Below, piece after piece: positions 10,621 to 21,743 of a stretch of 64,000 nucleotides of DNA. The notes under the pieces were generated by a model. It made no database searches and was not told the origin of the DNA. It worked only from the letters and a program-made list of their open reading frames with translations. The DNA comes from Isoetes taiwanensis (Eukaryota; Streptophyta; Lycopodiopsida; Isoetales; Isoetaceae), in the NCBI GenBank assembly GCA_021234155.1, contig JAJEKV010000026.1, positions 1,920,001 through 1,984,000 on the forward strand, read 5' to 3'. Position 1 is the first letter of the stretch; each line of letters opens with the position of its first letter. The position numbers were made by a program, and so were the translations under genes.

Positions 10621-12087
10621 ATGAATTTTTCTGCTGTGGGCAAAGGTGGCTGGTTAGATGGTGCCATTAGATCTGCAGAGCTTATGCAACAACAGGGAAC
10701 CCCAGTGCTCAGAGATCTAGCTCACACCCTCATACGGGAATGCACAAAGTGTCAAGACCTTGAACTAGATGTAGGCGTGTACAGTCGCTTCTCTTCAATA
10801 ATAGACTCGATTCTGTTGGGGTTTTGGTCAATCATCTCATTTGTAATTTTGCTGCTTGTGGGAGTTTAGTTGAAGCGAATCAAGCATTTAGCAAAGTTGG
10901 AAACCCAAGCCAGTATTCATGGAATGCAATTATTAGTGCCCACGTTAAGCTGAAGAATGATAGACATGCTTGTTCAATTGTATGACGTAATGGAACAACA
11001 TCCCGGACAAAGTTACGTTTTTGAGCATCCTAAAAGCCTCCAAGACCTTAGGAAATCTAGAGCGTGGCAAATGCATTCATGTGCACATCATTAAGCATGG
11101 TTTTACCCCGATCTAATGATTGGCGATGACAGTTGTAAGATATGTATGCCAAATGTGGAAGTTTGGATGAGGCTTTTAATGTCTTTGGATGATTATGCAA
11201 TCGCAATGTTGTAACTTGGGCTGCGGTTATCACGGGATACGCTCAACAGGTCGTCGTCTTCTTGTTGCGCGGGAGTGTTATAAACACATGGAAAAGGAGG
11301 GCATTAAACCGATGAAGTTATATGGGGTGCAATGATTTTAGGATATGCCCAAAGATGGTGAACATCAACATGCCCTACAATGTCTTGAGAGGATGCAAAG
11401 AGAGGGCATACAACCGGCAAAGCCACACTTTTGATCCGAAAGCATGTGGAAGTATAGGTGCTATAGACGAAGGGAGAAACCTTCATAAGCATATTGTAAA
11501 TTGTGGATGACAATCTGTCATCGTCTTAGGGAACACTCTTATTGATATGTATGGGAAATTTGGATCATTGGAAGAGGCGTGCAAAGTCTTTGATCGTTTG
11601 CAAGAGTGAAGTGTGGTCATCGGGAGTGCAATGATTGCCGCTTATGGCCAGAATGAGAATCCCCTTTTTGCGCTCAAATGTTTTGAGGACATGCAGCACA
11701 ATGGAGTGAATGCAGAGTTACGTTTACGAATGTATTAAGGGTCCGCACACTATGGGTGCTATAGACCCGCGGCATATATTCATAAGCGAGATAGTAGAAA
11801 GTGGCCTCGAAGATGATACTGCCATTGGAAATACTCTTATTGATATGTATGCTAAGGGTGGAAGCATGAAGGAGGCAAACAGTATCTTTAAAATTTTACT
11901 CAATAGAAATACGGTGACATGGAATGCAATGATCGCAGGCTATGCCCAGTGCGGAAATACTAGGTTGGTTAAGAAGTACTTTGAAGACATGGCAGAAGAT
12001 GGTGCCAAGGCAGATGATGTAACTTTTGCAACAATGCTTTCTGGATGTAGTCATGCTGGTAGAGTCAATGAAGGTATGAGGTACTTC
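10621..12087 (+). pseudogene. PLS-class pentatricopeptide-repeat protein pseudogene
   Basis: PPR motifs follow each other across all three forward frames. Examples are WNAIISAHVKLK near 10920, VTFLSILKASKTLGNLERGK near 11010, DMYAKCGSLDEAFNVF near 11140, WGAMILGYAQDGEHQHALQC near 11325, NTLIDMYGKFGSLEEACKVF near 11535, and a last clean run at 11710-12087 (NTLIDMYAKGGSMKEANSIF, TVTWNAMIAGYAQCGNTRLV, FATMLSGCSHAGRVNEGMRY). The alternating motif types match PLS-class PPR proteins, which act in organellar RNA editing. Frame changes and stops (for example near 10867, 11190, 11508 and 11610) break it at least six times. The C-terminal E/DYW domains are not seen; the similarity ends near 12087. I see no introns. 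It is a decayed gene or retrocopy. Confidence 0.85.
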
Positions 12088-12152
12088 ACGCTAACAGGGT
12101 TCTTCAGCTTCTGCATAACATAAATGTCTTCAACATTCCCTACTTTAAAAAC

Positions 12153-13100
12153 TTAAAGCTGCTTTTCTGTTTTACAAGCTTCAACACCAGGTCTTGGATA
12201 CACCCATTTAGTCTTTGTCTCTAGAACCCCTCCAGGAAAAGGAGGTGCAACACGGTACTCTGCTTTGGAGAAAGGCTTGATAAAAACTTCATTTAGGTCG
12301 AAGAGGATAGGTTTGTTGTTACTTGAAGTAGTCTCCTCTCTGCACAATGCATATTTTAAGTTAACAAAATTTTGTGAAATTCAAGAATGATACATTCGCG
12401 CTACACGCGAGACATGCTAACAAATTGGTCAATACAAAAAAGAACTCGCGCTACGCGCGAGACTTACTCTTTTGTGCTAGGTGAAGTCGCCTTTTCTCCC
12501 ATCCTGGATGCCCTATCTTCTTCTTCAGCTTTGATAGGACTAGTCTCAATTTCTTCAGGAAGAACAGAAGTATTCTGTATAGCTGGTTCCTGTGGATTTA
12601 CCTCAAGAATTCTCTCTCTTCTGATAAGGCCTTCGCCAACTTCTACTGAGTTAGTAGATCCATGATTGCTGGCAAATGTGGTGGTGGATTTCCTGATTCA
12701 GTTTCACTTTCTTCGAAACTAGACTCTTCATCAGAGAGAGTTTCTTCTGAAGTGCCATCCTCTGCCTCCTCCTCATCAGACTCTTGCTCTGCCTCCTTCT
12801 TCTTTCTCTCCTTCTCTGCATCTCTTTGACCTTGTCGATTCTCCCTCTGTGCTTGCTTCCCTTGATATGTCAGATGATGCTTCTCCACATCGGGATAATT
12901 CAGCTCCAAAAACTCTTTCTGTTGCTTAGTGGCCACCCTGCTTTAAACTTTTCTGCCATTGGCTAGAGCTTCAGACCCAACCCTACCATTGACAAAGTGG
13001 CCACAGACTAAGCCTCCTTTGGGTACAAATGTATCCACGAGGTAGAAAGCCAAGTTCGAGCTCAGTTTGTACTTGTTCACTGTGAGTCCCTTCAGGCCAA
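12153..13100 (-). pseudogene. Broken unrecognised reading frames, probably transposon-derived
   Basis: On the minus strand from about 13100 downwards an open stretch reads LTVNKYKLSSNLAFYLVDTF and GGLVCGHFVNGRVG. After a stop near 12945 comes a strongly charged segment (12936-12643) with Lys/Arg/Glu runs and a Glu/Asp/Ser tail (EQESDEEEAEDGTSEET). After a frame change, another open stretch (about 12655-12470) reads RERILEVNPQEPAIQNTSVL. A last piece (12347-12153) contains YRVAPPFPGGVLETKTKWVY. I do not recognise the family. The mix of globular, charged and disordered segments and the retroelement neighbours suggest an accessory or structural ORF of a transposon. It appears cut at 13101-13103, where a possible LTR begins. 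Confidence 0.4.
12395..12461. repeat. Pair of short GC-rich hairpins, 50 bp apart
   Basis: Two nearly identical palindromes lie in AT-rich surroundings: TTCGCGCTACACGCGAG (12395-12411) and CTCGCGCTACGCGCGAG (12445-12461). The second has a perfect 7-bp stem (CTCGCGC/GCGCGAG) and a 3-nt loop. Both are followed by AC. They lie in the gap between two pieces of a broken minus-strand frame. Confidence 0.7.
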
Positions 13101-13102
13101 CC

Positions 13103-14566
13103 TGTAGCATCCACATCATCACTCAAGCATGTCAATGTCATCACACATATCACCTATCACAAAATTCTTTCTTTCAAAATTTTTGACCTAAGTAAAGTCA
13201 TTTTGATACCCTAGCTGATATGTCATCACTCCATGGTGACACATCATCCCTAAGTGTTTCCGCATCATCACACACATGTCATCCACATCACCTCCACTTC
13301 ATAAAAAAATTTTGACTAGAAAAAGGTCATTTTGCCACTTTGCTTGACACAACATCATCCCTTAATGCCATGTCATCACTCATTTGCCAAATCACCCCAC
13401 CAACTTGCCACATCATCAAACTTGACTCCATTTTGAGCGAAAAAATCAAATGCTCCCTTTTTGCAAAAGTATTCTCCCATCTTGTAGAGCATCAAAAAAG
13501 ATTCTTTGTGAAAAAAGAATTTTTGAAGAAGACCTCATTTTGACCTTCATTTTTGAGTTCTGGGTCGTGCCAAGTTTTAAAAAATAAAAAAAATGTTTCC
13601 TATCCACCCCTCCCCCTCCCTAGTCACTCTTCCCATCCGGTCTACGCACTTACGTGGTGCCTCCGGGCATGTGAGCTGGCAACAAGCTAGACATCACGGG
13701 GAGACAACACGTAAATGTTATACGCCACGTCGAATTAGGCCTTTTATAACCGAGCTGCCTGCTTTGAAAATGCCTGTGGGATATTGTTTCAAGAATCCTC
13801 AAGAACCCTAAATTTCTGTCATGACAAGATCCGGCCTTTTATCACGATTCAACCACCTAATCATGGCAGAGTAGTCCCGAATCTACCTATTCTAAGCCAA
13901 AACTCTTAAACGAAGCTAAAAGACAAGGTTATGGGCCGGATTTACCAAGAACAGGCCGAAAACAGGGGATTAAGAAGAAGAAATCATGTTCAGAGAATTT
14001 TCGAGGCTTTGGGCACAAGAAGTGATCGAGACATCTCCATTAGAGACCGGTTCACATCATGAACATCGTAGAGATATCAACATCAACATAAACAATAACA
14101 GAAAAGGGGGAGATCCTACCCAAGGCTCAGACTCAAGGGGGTATGACTGACGGCTTGGGACTCCAGAAGTCATTGCAGACAGAATTCATGACAAATGGAT
14201 TTTTGAATCTGCCTTCCTAAATCCATGGATTACTTGAAGTGAACTGCTTAATTTCTATTGTGAGGCCTTTTTTGATCCTGTGCCCAAGACAACAGAGCTT
14301 GGGAATCCTTTGATTGACGGTATGCTATTCTTATGAATGAAAATTCGACCCTTGGCATTAAAATTATGATTCAACTTGCATTCAACATTGCAGATGAGGT
14401 AAAGTGAGAAGGTAAAAGTGATATTTGAAAAAAGTAAATAAACAAGCATAACATATCTCAGAAATATTGCATCACACTCTGCTTTCTGAACAAACCTCAA
14501 AGAAAAAAATTAGATCAATTATCTTAAGAAAGTTTTAGCATTTCATTTTGAGTAGCTATTTGCACA
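13103..14566 (+). repeat. Possible LTR of the retroelement that carries the gag at 15349-16845
   Basis: The stretch begins TGTAGCATCC, where a minus-strand frame is cut, and ends TTTGCACA. About 5 bp further is TTATCAGAGC (14572-14581), close to the plant primer-binding motif TGGTATCAGAGC. The gag lies 770 bp downstream on the same strand. There is no second LTR in the window to confirm the ends, so this is an inference from the TG...CA ends and the PBS-like motif. Inside are degenerate repeats of about 130 bp with the marker AAAAATTTTTGAC near 13176 and 13304. Confidence 0.35.
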
Positions 14567-14581
14567 GGGAATTATCAGAGC

Positions 14582-15348
14582 AAGTAGGGAGCATTGAAAC
14601 TCAGAAAAAGTGTCAGAAATCATTTTAAAAAAGCTTGTTTGCTACTTTTGCAAAATTATTGCATTCTAGTAAAAAAGTCATCCACCTTGATCATTTGTGC
14701 ATTGATTCGTGCCAAACAAGTTATTTTTGCCTGCTTGCAAACATGTCAGAGATGTCACGAGACATCAAAAGTTAAGAAAGATTAATAAAATTCGATCTGG
14801 AAAAAACTTGCTTGCTTTTTTGGCTTTGTGACAGTATTTTTGCAAAAAATGTGAATTCCAAGTCATTTTATATATTTCCTTGCCCAAAAACTTGTTGATC
14901 CTTGTGTGCAGACCTGTTAGAGATAGAATCAAGTGCCTAAACTAAAAAAGGATTCATACTTTTTCATCTGCAAAAATTAGCTCACTGCCAGGAATATTGA
15001 CCAAGTTTTGACTTGGTCAGGACCACAAATTTGAGAGATCTTTTCTAATCTATTAATATTTGAGTTTTGGCCCCAGATTCTTTGAGTCTTAAAGCAGTCC
15101 TCTAAATTGAAATCATGTCAAAATTCCAATCTATTTGCAAATGGCATCATTTTTTGCTGAGGAACCTTTTTTCTTGTTTTGGGAAAGCAGAACTAATCCA
15201 TTGTTTGAGCATTCTTTCTGCAATTTTCTTGCACAGAGTGGTTGCTTGAAGTAACTTGGAGGTTATAAGCCATTGAGGGTGAAGGTTTGCCAGGAACACC
15301 TTCAACACTTTGGAGGTTCTACCGAGATCTTACCTAGAATTTGAACTC
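14582..15348 (+). other. Leader between PBS-like motif and gag, noncoding
   Basis: This AT-rich leader-like stretch has no convincing ORF. It would be the 5' untranslated region if the LTR call at 13103-14566 is right. Confidence 0.35.
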
Positions 15349-16845
15349 ATGGCTGCTAGGAGAAACAATGAGACTTCTGAGCATGCTGAAGCACAAGAGA
15401 ATCATGAGACCTCTGCAGCTGTGCCAAAAGTAAGTTTTCAAGCTAATGTAGATATGCCTTGCCAGTACTTTGAGTTAAACATGCCAATTCCCGCTCCTAC
15501 ATTTGATCCAAGTATGAATGCTAATAATTTCTTGAAGACTTTTGAGGAATACTATCAGGAATATGGACACAAATAGGGATACAAATTCTCTGAATTCAAG
15601 AAGTGCTTCAAGAATGATGAAGTAAGAGCATGGTTGGAATATGTCATGAGCTTAGGTGCTAATTCATGGGATGAAATTGTAAAGAAATTCTTGGCAAGGT
15701 TTGATAAGCTACTTGGTCCCCAAGATTTGATCTTTCAGTTGCAAACCTTTCACATTAAACACGGTGGGAGTGTGCATCAGTATGTTGAAAGATTTAATCT
15801 GTATCTTGTCAAGTGCCAAGTCAATCAAGTGCCTGACCATACTTTGCATCTTGTTGCTCCATTTATTAGAGGTTTGAGTAGCAGATCAAGAATACACAGG
15901 AAAATGCTCAACATACAAAAGCAAGAGGGATTTGACACCATACACAAAGACTTTAACATTGCTGACATGATTTCCTATCTTCCTGATGATATGCACTCAC
16001 CTCATGATCCTTTCTTTTTAGATTATGAGCAGGAGTACATGGGACCTGGACCAGTGCCAATCTAAGCTATTCAAAAGGTCAAAAAGAAGCCAAAGATGGA
16101 TGATCCAGATGATCCTGTGACTGATGTCAGAGCTGAAATATCCAAACTGTCTGAAGTCTTAGTTGAAGTCACAAAGCAGCTCCAAGAAATGAAGAGTTCA
16201 AGACCCGAGAAGAGAATCTACCCTCCATGTTCTCATTGCTCAAGAAATACACATTCATCATATTATTGTTGGTATAGGCCATGTAACAAGTGTGGTAAGA
16301 GAGGGCATTTTGGTAAAGAATGCCCTGTTTGTGCTTTTTGCAAAGCAGTAGGCCATTGTGAAGATAGGTGTAGTGTGAAAGAATACTTTGCAAGGCAAGA
16401 AAAGGCAAAAACTAAAGAACCAAGTGCCTTAGTGAGATTTGTGCAGGAAATTGAAGATCTTGAAGAGATCATGGTTGTCCATACCAGAGGGATGAATAAC
16501 TCAAAGGATAAGGACCCAATTCAAGTCAATGAGGAAACTTATGCACCCAAGTTTAAGGAAAATGAGCCAAATCAGGTTGTGCCACCTCCCCCTTGTCAAA
16601 AATACACGAAGAGGGATAAGGAGAGTGAGGATTTTGAATCTTTATTGAAAATTTCCAAGATCCGTGTGGATCTGCTAACTTTGCTCAAGATTGCTCCATC
16701 TTATAGAAAAAAGGTTTTAAATCTAACTAAAGAGGATGAAGTGGCTCTCACAAATGGCAAGAATCCAGGTGCCTTTACATGTGTGGCAAGAATGGGCAAA
16801 GAAAGTATTAACCAAAGTGCTGCTAAATGGGGGATCACCACTTAA
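15349..16845 (+). pseudogene. gag: Retroelement gag with three CCHC zinc knuckles, two in-frame stops, no pol
   Basis: The first good ATG is at 15349 (MAARRNNETSEHAE); the frame is open a little further upstream without an ATG. A capsid region of the retrotransposon gag type follows (FLKTFEEYYQEYG, VRAWLEYVM, FLARFDKLLG, VHQYVERFNLYL). Two stops lie in the same frame: TAG at 15574-15576 and TAA at 16063-16065. The C-terminal third has three successive CCHC knuckles of spacing C-x2-C-x4-H-x4-C: CSHCSRNTHSSYYC, CNKCGKRGHFGKEC and CAFCKAVGHCEDRC (16228-16371). Most plant gags have one or two. The frame ends at 16843-16845 without reaching a protease DTG motif, and no RT is seen downstream. It is a non-autonomous or truncated element. 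Confidence 0.8.
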
Positions 16846-17210
16846 TGTGAGCACCTTTTTTTGCCAATCCTAAAGGCATATTAAGAGCATATCCTGCTAA
16901 AGTGCCATAGACATGTAGATGTGAACCAATTCTGGGTAGTTTTGTTAAATGTGGAACCCTGCACTGCAAGTAACACAAGCGCATGCCAAGGACTAGTAGG
17001 AACCAGCATTGCAAGTTCCATCAATAACGTAACCTTCCAATCACCACTACAACAGACAACTTAGCAAACAATGCCATCTCCTTGTAGACAACTTAGCATA
17101 ATCTTAGTTACAATACTTTGATCCACAATCATGCAAACAATAAATGTCTTGCCATGTAAATGGTAGGGGATAGACAATTTGTTTTTGGTATACAATTTAT
17201 AGCATGTTAG
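16846..17210. other. Remainder of the gag element, no gene seen
   Basis: Short open frames only, with no protease or RT similarity. The stretch ends at the LTR of the minus-strand element; the last bases before it are GTTAG. Confidence 0.4.
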
Positions 17211-17824
17211 TGTTTGGGGTCCGGGCACGGGATCGCCTGAGGGACAGATCTCTGTGAGATCCTTGAAGTCCGGCAGGGTAAATCCTGAGACACTCTTGTC
17301 ACGCGGGATTTTTGCTAACAGAGGAAAGAACAAGAAAAACTCAGATAAAACAGCAATTGCAATACACAATGAAACACACAAGACACTTGTGGAGAACACG
17401 GCAATCCATTGATCAAAACAAGTGTACAATGAAGGCTCAAAAGAGCGCACAACAGGCGACCAGCATGTCTGCTCTGTAGTGACACAAAAGAACACTCTGA
17501 ACCCTCCCGAAGGAGCAAAAATGCTACAATATATAGGAACACGGAGTGGCCTACGGGCCTGAATCTGATCCTCATCATGACAACGCGTGCTCCACTACTT
17601 GGGCACTCGAACAGAATTGAGGCGTCCGCGGCCGTGCTATGAACAGACAAGTAGTGGCCCGGCCGTGGGGTCCTACCTTTGGGTCTTCTGCTTCTTGGAG
17701 GAGCTTTGACCCGCCGTGGCTTTTGTGGATCCCTCTTCTTGACACCGCCGGCTGGCGGTGGGGCCTCGCCCTCATGCAAAGGTAAGTATAGACACGTGGT
17801 GTCTGCCAGGGCCTGTGGCTAACA
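17211..17824 (-). repeat. 3' LTR of the 11-kb element
   Basis: On the plus strand it reads TGTTTGGGGTCC to GTGGCTAACA and matches 27661-28262. Read on the minus strand it carries a TATATATTG box near 17530-17540, a plausible promoter TATA element. Differences from the other copy are concentrated at CAG and CTG trinucleotides. Confidence 0.88.
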
Positions 17825-17836
17825 CTCCCCCCAAAC
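17825..17836 (-). other. Polypurine tract of the 11-kb element
   Basis: The minus strand reads GTTTGGGGGGAG immediately before the LTR start TGTTAGCC. This fixes the element orientation as minus. Confidence 0.8.
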
Positions 17837-17941
17837 TACACACTTATTGGCTAGAAAAGGGGCATGAATTCGGGGGTGGGAATCCTCGTTCATCTTTTCG
17901 ATCTTGAATATAGAGATGAGGGAGGCTCGACCATCTTGTAT

Positions 17942-20900
17942 TCACCGAGTGTTGTTAGTCTCTTTTCCAGATTTGCTTGAGTCCCCGATGCCAAACATTC
18001 GGCCGCTCCTATGAGAAAGCCTTCGTGAAATCATGTTCTCCAAATAAGTGGCGTGGATCTCGATGGAAGATTTGTGATCTCCATGTATAAGACAAGGTCC
18101 AACCCGAACTTTCCAAAGATTTGCATTGGGGTTGCAAAAATGGATCTGGCACTTGCGTTTCTGCATACTCTGGAGTATGGTCATGAGTGCTGCACAGAAT
18201 TCTGCTTGCCGAAATACAGATGGATCAGCTGAAGTTTTGGCCTTGGCAAGGAAGGTTACAAGACCAGAAATTGCATTCTGGGCGGTCTTCCACGAACACG
18301 CATTGGGCATGTATATCCAGTTGTTGGTGTTGTCCAAAGTCTCATCCTCACGCCATTTGCGTCTGCGGATGAAGCGTGGGTCCCAACGTTTGTCTGCTGC
18401 AATTGCCGTGGGTGTCCAATCTGCATGTTCTTTGACTTCAGTAGTCCAGAATTCTTGTCTCCATGCTGGGGAATTGACCTTGATCAGAGGTGGGCATCCA
18501 AAGCTTGCTAGTGTACTTTCGGTTGTTTGGGGGTTGGTGCGGTCATCCCGCATCACTGTTCTTGGAATTCCAATAATATCTTCTCGTAGTTTGTTTGGTA
18601 ATCGCCTCCCATGCACCGGAATGTACATGTCTTTATCCGCAGTCTGGTCCCACTCATCGGGGAGGGCGTTACTGTTTCACTCAGTGCATGCGGCAAGGAA
18701 GCATAATGTTGTAAGAACAAGCGTGCAAGGTCAAGTTCTTGTTCGAGTTGTATAGTGTCCGAAGGAGCGTGCCAAGTTCAGCTAGCCATAGCTCCACTTC
18801 TTGAGGTAACAGTTTGCAGAAATTTTGTATCTTGGAGGTACTTGTTCTTCTTGGTCAAAAGAACCTGCTGCTGTGTATCTCCTTTAAAGTTCTCAGTGCG
18901 TTTATCCAGATGAGCCTGAGTAACATGTGCCAGGTAGAAGTCGTGCATGACATAAGCCAGGGGGGCTATGGTTCTGAGAGCGAAATGGTCGAGATCTGCA
19001 ACCTGTAGGATATCAAAATTGACGAGAGCACAAAGTGTGCCTCGTTCGTGGACAGACATCAAGGGCCAATGTCGTTCGATATCAGCTACAGTCAGGGGAC
19101 TTGTGGTATCACCCTTGTTTCTCAGCCAGAATAAAAGAAAAGTGTTTTTCCTTGCTTGCACATAGTCATGGTAACTGGCTGGCTTCGGATAGTCCAGGGG
19201 AATAGCAGAAGCAAGCTGATAGGTTTGTTCTGCTTTTTCTTCTGCATCATCTGGCCGCACGCTCGCCTATCTGAAAAGCGATCTTGTAATCTGCAATGAT
19301 ATCTTGTTGCTCTGAGAGACGGGTCGCAGCCTTGACTTTGCGTGTGAGGTGTCCGACTTTGTCGGAGAAGTTGGGAATCGAGGAGCTTGAAGTCCGAGTG
19401 GCTTGCAAGTCCTGCTTTGAGTGCAGGCTATTTCAAGAGCATCCGCAGCTGTGTTTTGCCGCGGAGCTGGTCTAACTTGCCTTGGAGAGATGCGATGTGA
19501 GCATCCTTATTCGCAAGGTGGTTTCAAAGTCGCGGACCTTGGACTCAAGTATCAAGTTGGTCGCATCGGCGTGTCGTTTTCTCGGTCGAGTAGCATTATT
19601 CGTGACGACCCGATTGTTGTAGCGTGTCTCAAGATCGCTGTACTTGGTGTCGCTTTGTTTGAGGGACTCCTTGAGTTCCTTTGACAATGTGCCGGATTGA
19701 TGAAGGGTTGCTCGATGGATCATGAATTGATTGTGCAAGGCTTCTTCTCGGCCTCACAAATCCGCCCAAATCGGTCTTGATGTTGTGACTTGGGCTTGAG
19801 TTGGTCCACGGACTCGTCGCGTGCCCGTGGCTGCTATGAAGTTCCGTGATGATCACGGAGGGCATCAAGGCACCGAGGACAGCTTCATCAGTAGGTATCC
19901 ACGGTGTGAGGAGGTGGATGGGATGGCTTTGGTCTGTCACCCTTGTTTATAGATCCTTGGTCATTGCTGTGAGTGTCCTTGTGAGTACTCGTGAGATCAA
20001 TGGGAGTTTTGTTGTGTTTTTGCTGTTTTTTTTTTATTCTTTGTTGAGTCCGAAAGTGGAATTGTTGCACAAGGTTAACCGGGTTGTTGTTCCGGTGGTT
20101 GGTTATCAACGAAGGAATAGGTTTTAGAGAATTGGAATTTCTGGGAGGTGGAGACGGTGGTTGTGAAATATTTCGTCTGGAGTTGGCTGACGAGATTGAT
20201 GGTGCTGAGAAGGAGGAGAGTTTGGTTGAAGACCTTTCAAAGCATCAATAAGGTCAGGATGTTGGCTTGGTGGAGAAGGGGGCATGATGGCGCGTGGGGT
20301 CTGATGATTAATGAAAGCCTGGAAGTGGGCTCCCATGGGGCATTCCGAGGAAGAGTTAGGAGTTTTTCTCGAGTCTGCCAAGTTCTGTTGAAATCTCCGA
20401 TACGTGAGTTGAGTCCAATTGATTGTTTCAAAGGTGTTGGTGAGGATATAGTACGATGGTAGAAAACATCGTTAATAGAGGTATTCTTCATGGAGTAACC
20501 TAAAAATTTCCTCCAAAGAAACTTGGTAAAGGCATCATGTTGCTTTGGAAAGGTGGACAGCTTTGGTTTGTGCAAAGATTATAAGGAATAGAGCGTAATT
20601 TGGAAATATCATATTTACCAACGTCAAGGTAAGACAAGGCATTGGGCGGATTGGGTAGAGAAAAGGCAGAGGCTATGGTTTGAGGGTTTAGGAGTATAGG
20701 GTTTCCATCGACTTGGGAGGCATATCCATCTTCTGCCTTTCACAGGTTAGCCACAAATTGCTGTAATTTGTTCTTGTTGGGAGCCGGAGTTCCCGTTGCG
20801 AGAAAATGAAACAATCCGAACTCACCAGAGGTTATAGGTGATGCCGATGTGGGAGCTGGTGCGGATGAAGAAACGAACTTGATATTTTCGAATTGCGCTC

Positions 20901-20954
20901 GGATCCATTGGTGCAAATCGCGTTGAGTGTTGAGTTCTTGGAGGTAGAAGCCAT
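17942..20954 (-). pseudogene. Extra coding region after integrase in the 11-kb element, broken
   Basis: From an ATG at 20954 (MASTSKNS) the minus strand gives about 1000 codons in pieces separated by frameshifts and stops. The N-terminal part reads QRDLHQWIRAQFENIKF, GEFGLFHFLATGTPAP and LPNPPNALSYLDVGKYDISK, followed by FTKFLWRKFLGYSMKNTS. A Lys/Glu/Gln-rich, probably coiled-coil part lies around 19740-19470. A piece at 19260-18778 reads RKNTFLLFWLRNKGD. The last open piece, 18628-17942, has 228 codons and contains RWDPRFIRRRKWRE and NNWIYMPNACSW. I do not recognise a domain with confidence; the N-terminal part recalls plant transposon-associated domains. Tat-group elements are known to carry extra ORFs after integrase, so an accessory protein is the best guess. 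Confidence 0.6.
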
Positions 20955-21043
20955 CTTGAAGGTCGAGGTCGCCGGAGTACGAAGTCGGAAGGACGGAGTG
21001 GAGTATGAGTGAAAAGTGAGGAGTGGAAGTGACGGTTGGGAAG

Positions 21044-21045
<2 letters not shown>

Positions 21046-21079
<34 letters not shown>
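21046..21079. repeat. 34-bp T run (A run on the minus strand)
   Basis: An uninterrupted T tract lies just upstream (minus sense) of the extra coding region. It sits next to G-rich sequence (GGTTGGGAAGGG). Confidence 0.9.
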
Positions 21080-21080
<1 letters not shown>

Positions 21081-21386
21081 TAGAGTCGTGGGAGACACGT
21101 GTCGAAAGATCGTGACGATTGAGAATCTCAAGAGACAGCCTTCAGACCAAGATGCGTGAGAGTTCCTGGCGGGAGAATAAAACTTTAATGGCGGACGGTA
21201 TTAACTGCTGGCAGTTGTCAGAATATTAAAAAAGAGGAGTCGAAAAGTTTGCAGGTACAAAAATATCAGTGGGGAATGATTACGGAATATCTGTGAGGTG
21301 ACCTTTCGTGAAACAAATTTGCTAGGGTTGGTATTCGCCTACAAATTGGAAGTTGGGTTCGTCGAGAAGAACCAAAATTCGTGAAG

Positions 21387-21620
21387 ATGGAGAACTCTGA
21401 TAACAGCGGTCCGGTGAGCTTCCGCGACTGGATTACATGCAAGATGGACGACGTCGATCTGTGGCGTCTGAGGAATCGCCGGATCCCTATGGATCCTTGG
21501 TTGGAGGCACTGGCCGTCAACCCGGAGATGAACTCGATCGCCCGGGAGGTGATCGTTCAGCTGGAGTGGTCGCAGCTGTGGGGCTTCCGCATCCTCCGAG
21601 TGGAGTGCCCCCCAGAGTAA
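21387..21620 (+). CDS. Small ORF antisense to the 11-kb element, GC3-rich
   Basis: The ATG at 21387 has a good plant start context (A at -3, G at +4) and opens 77 codons ending TAA at 21618-21620. The product begins MENSDNSGPVSFRDWITCKM and ends WSQLWGFRILRVECPPE. Third codon positions are mostly G or C (AAC, AGC, GTG, TTC, CGC, GAC), unlike the AT-rich surroundings, which suggests real coding use. It lies between the integrase end and the extra coding region, on the opposite strand to pol. AT-rich sequence that could hold a polyadenylation signal follows. I do not recognise the family. Tat-group retrotransposons are known to carry extra ORFs, some in antisense, and this fits that pattern. 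Confidence 0.5.
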   Translation: MENSDNSGPVSFRDWITCKMDDVDLWRLRNRRIPMDPWLEALAVNPEMNSIAREVIVQLEWSQLWGFRILRVECPPE

Positions 21621-21743
21621 AGGGCGAGTAGCAGCATGATAGGGGTTTTCCCAATTTTTGTTTAGTTTAGGACTTTTCGGGTGAAAAATCCCACAGCGAA
21701 TTGTAGCCTTCGGGCAATTTTGTACATAATAGAAAAGTGTTTC

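Noticed and set aside
18126-18755. A 209-codon plus-strand frame
   Set aside because: It lies opposite the extra coding region of the 11-kb element, has no recognisable domain and looks like a shadow of the minus-strand frame.
17942-20954. An envelope gene of a plant errantivirus
   Set aside because: I see no signal peptide, transmembrane helix or fusion-like segment in the pieces, so an envelope role is not supported.
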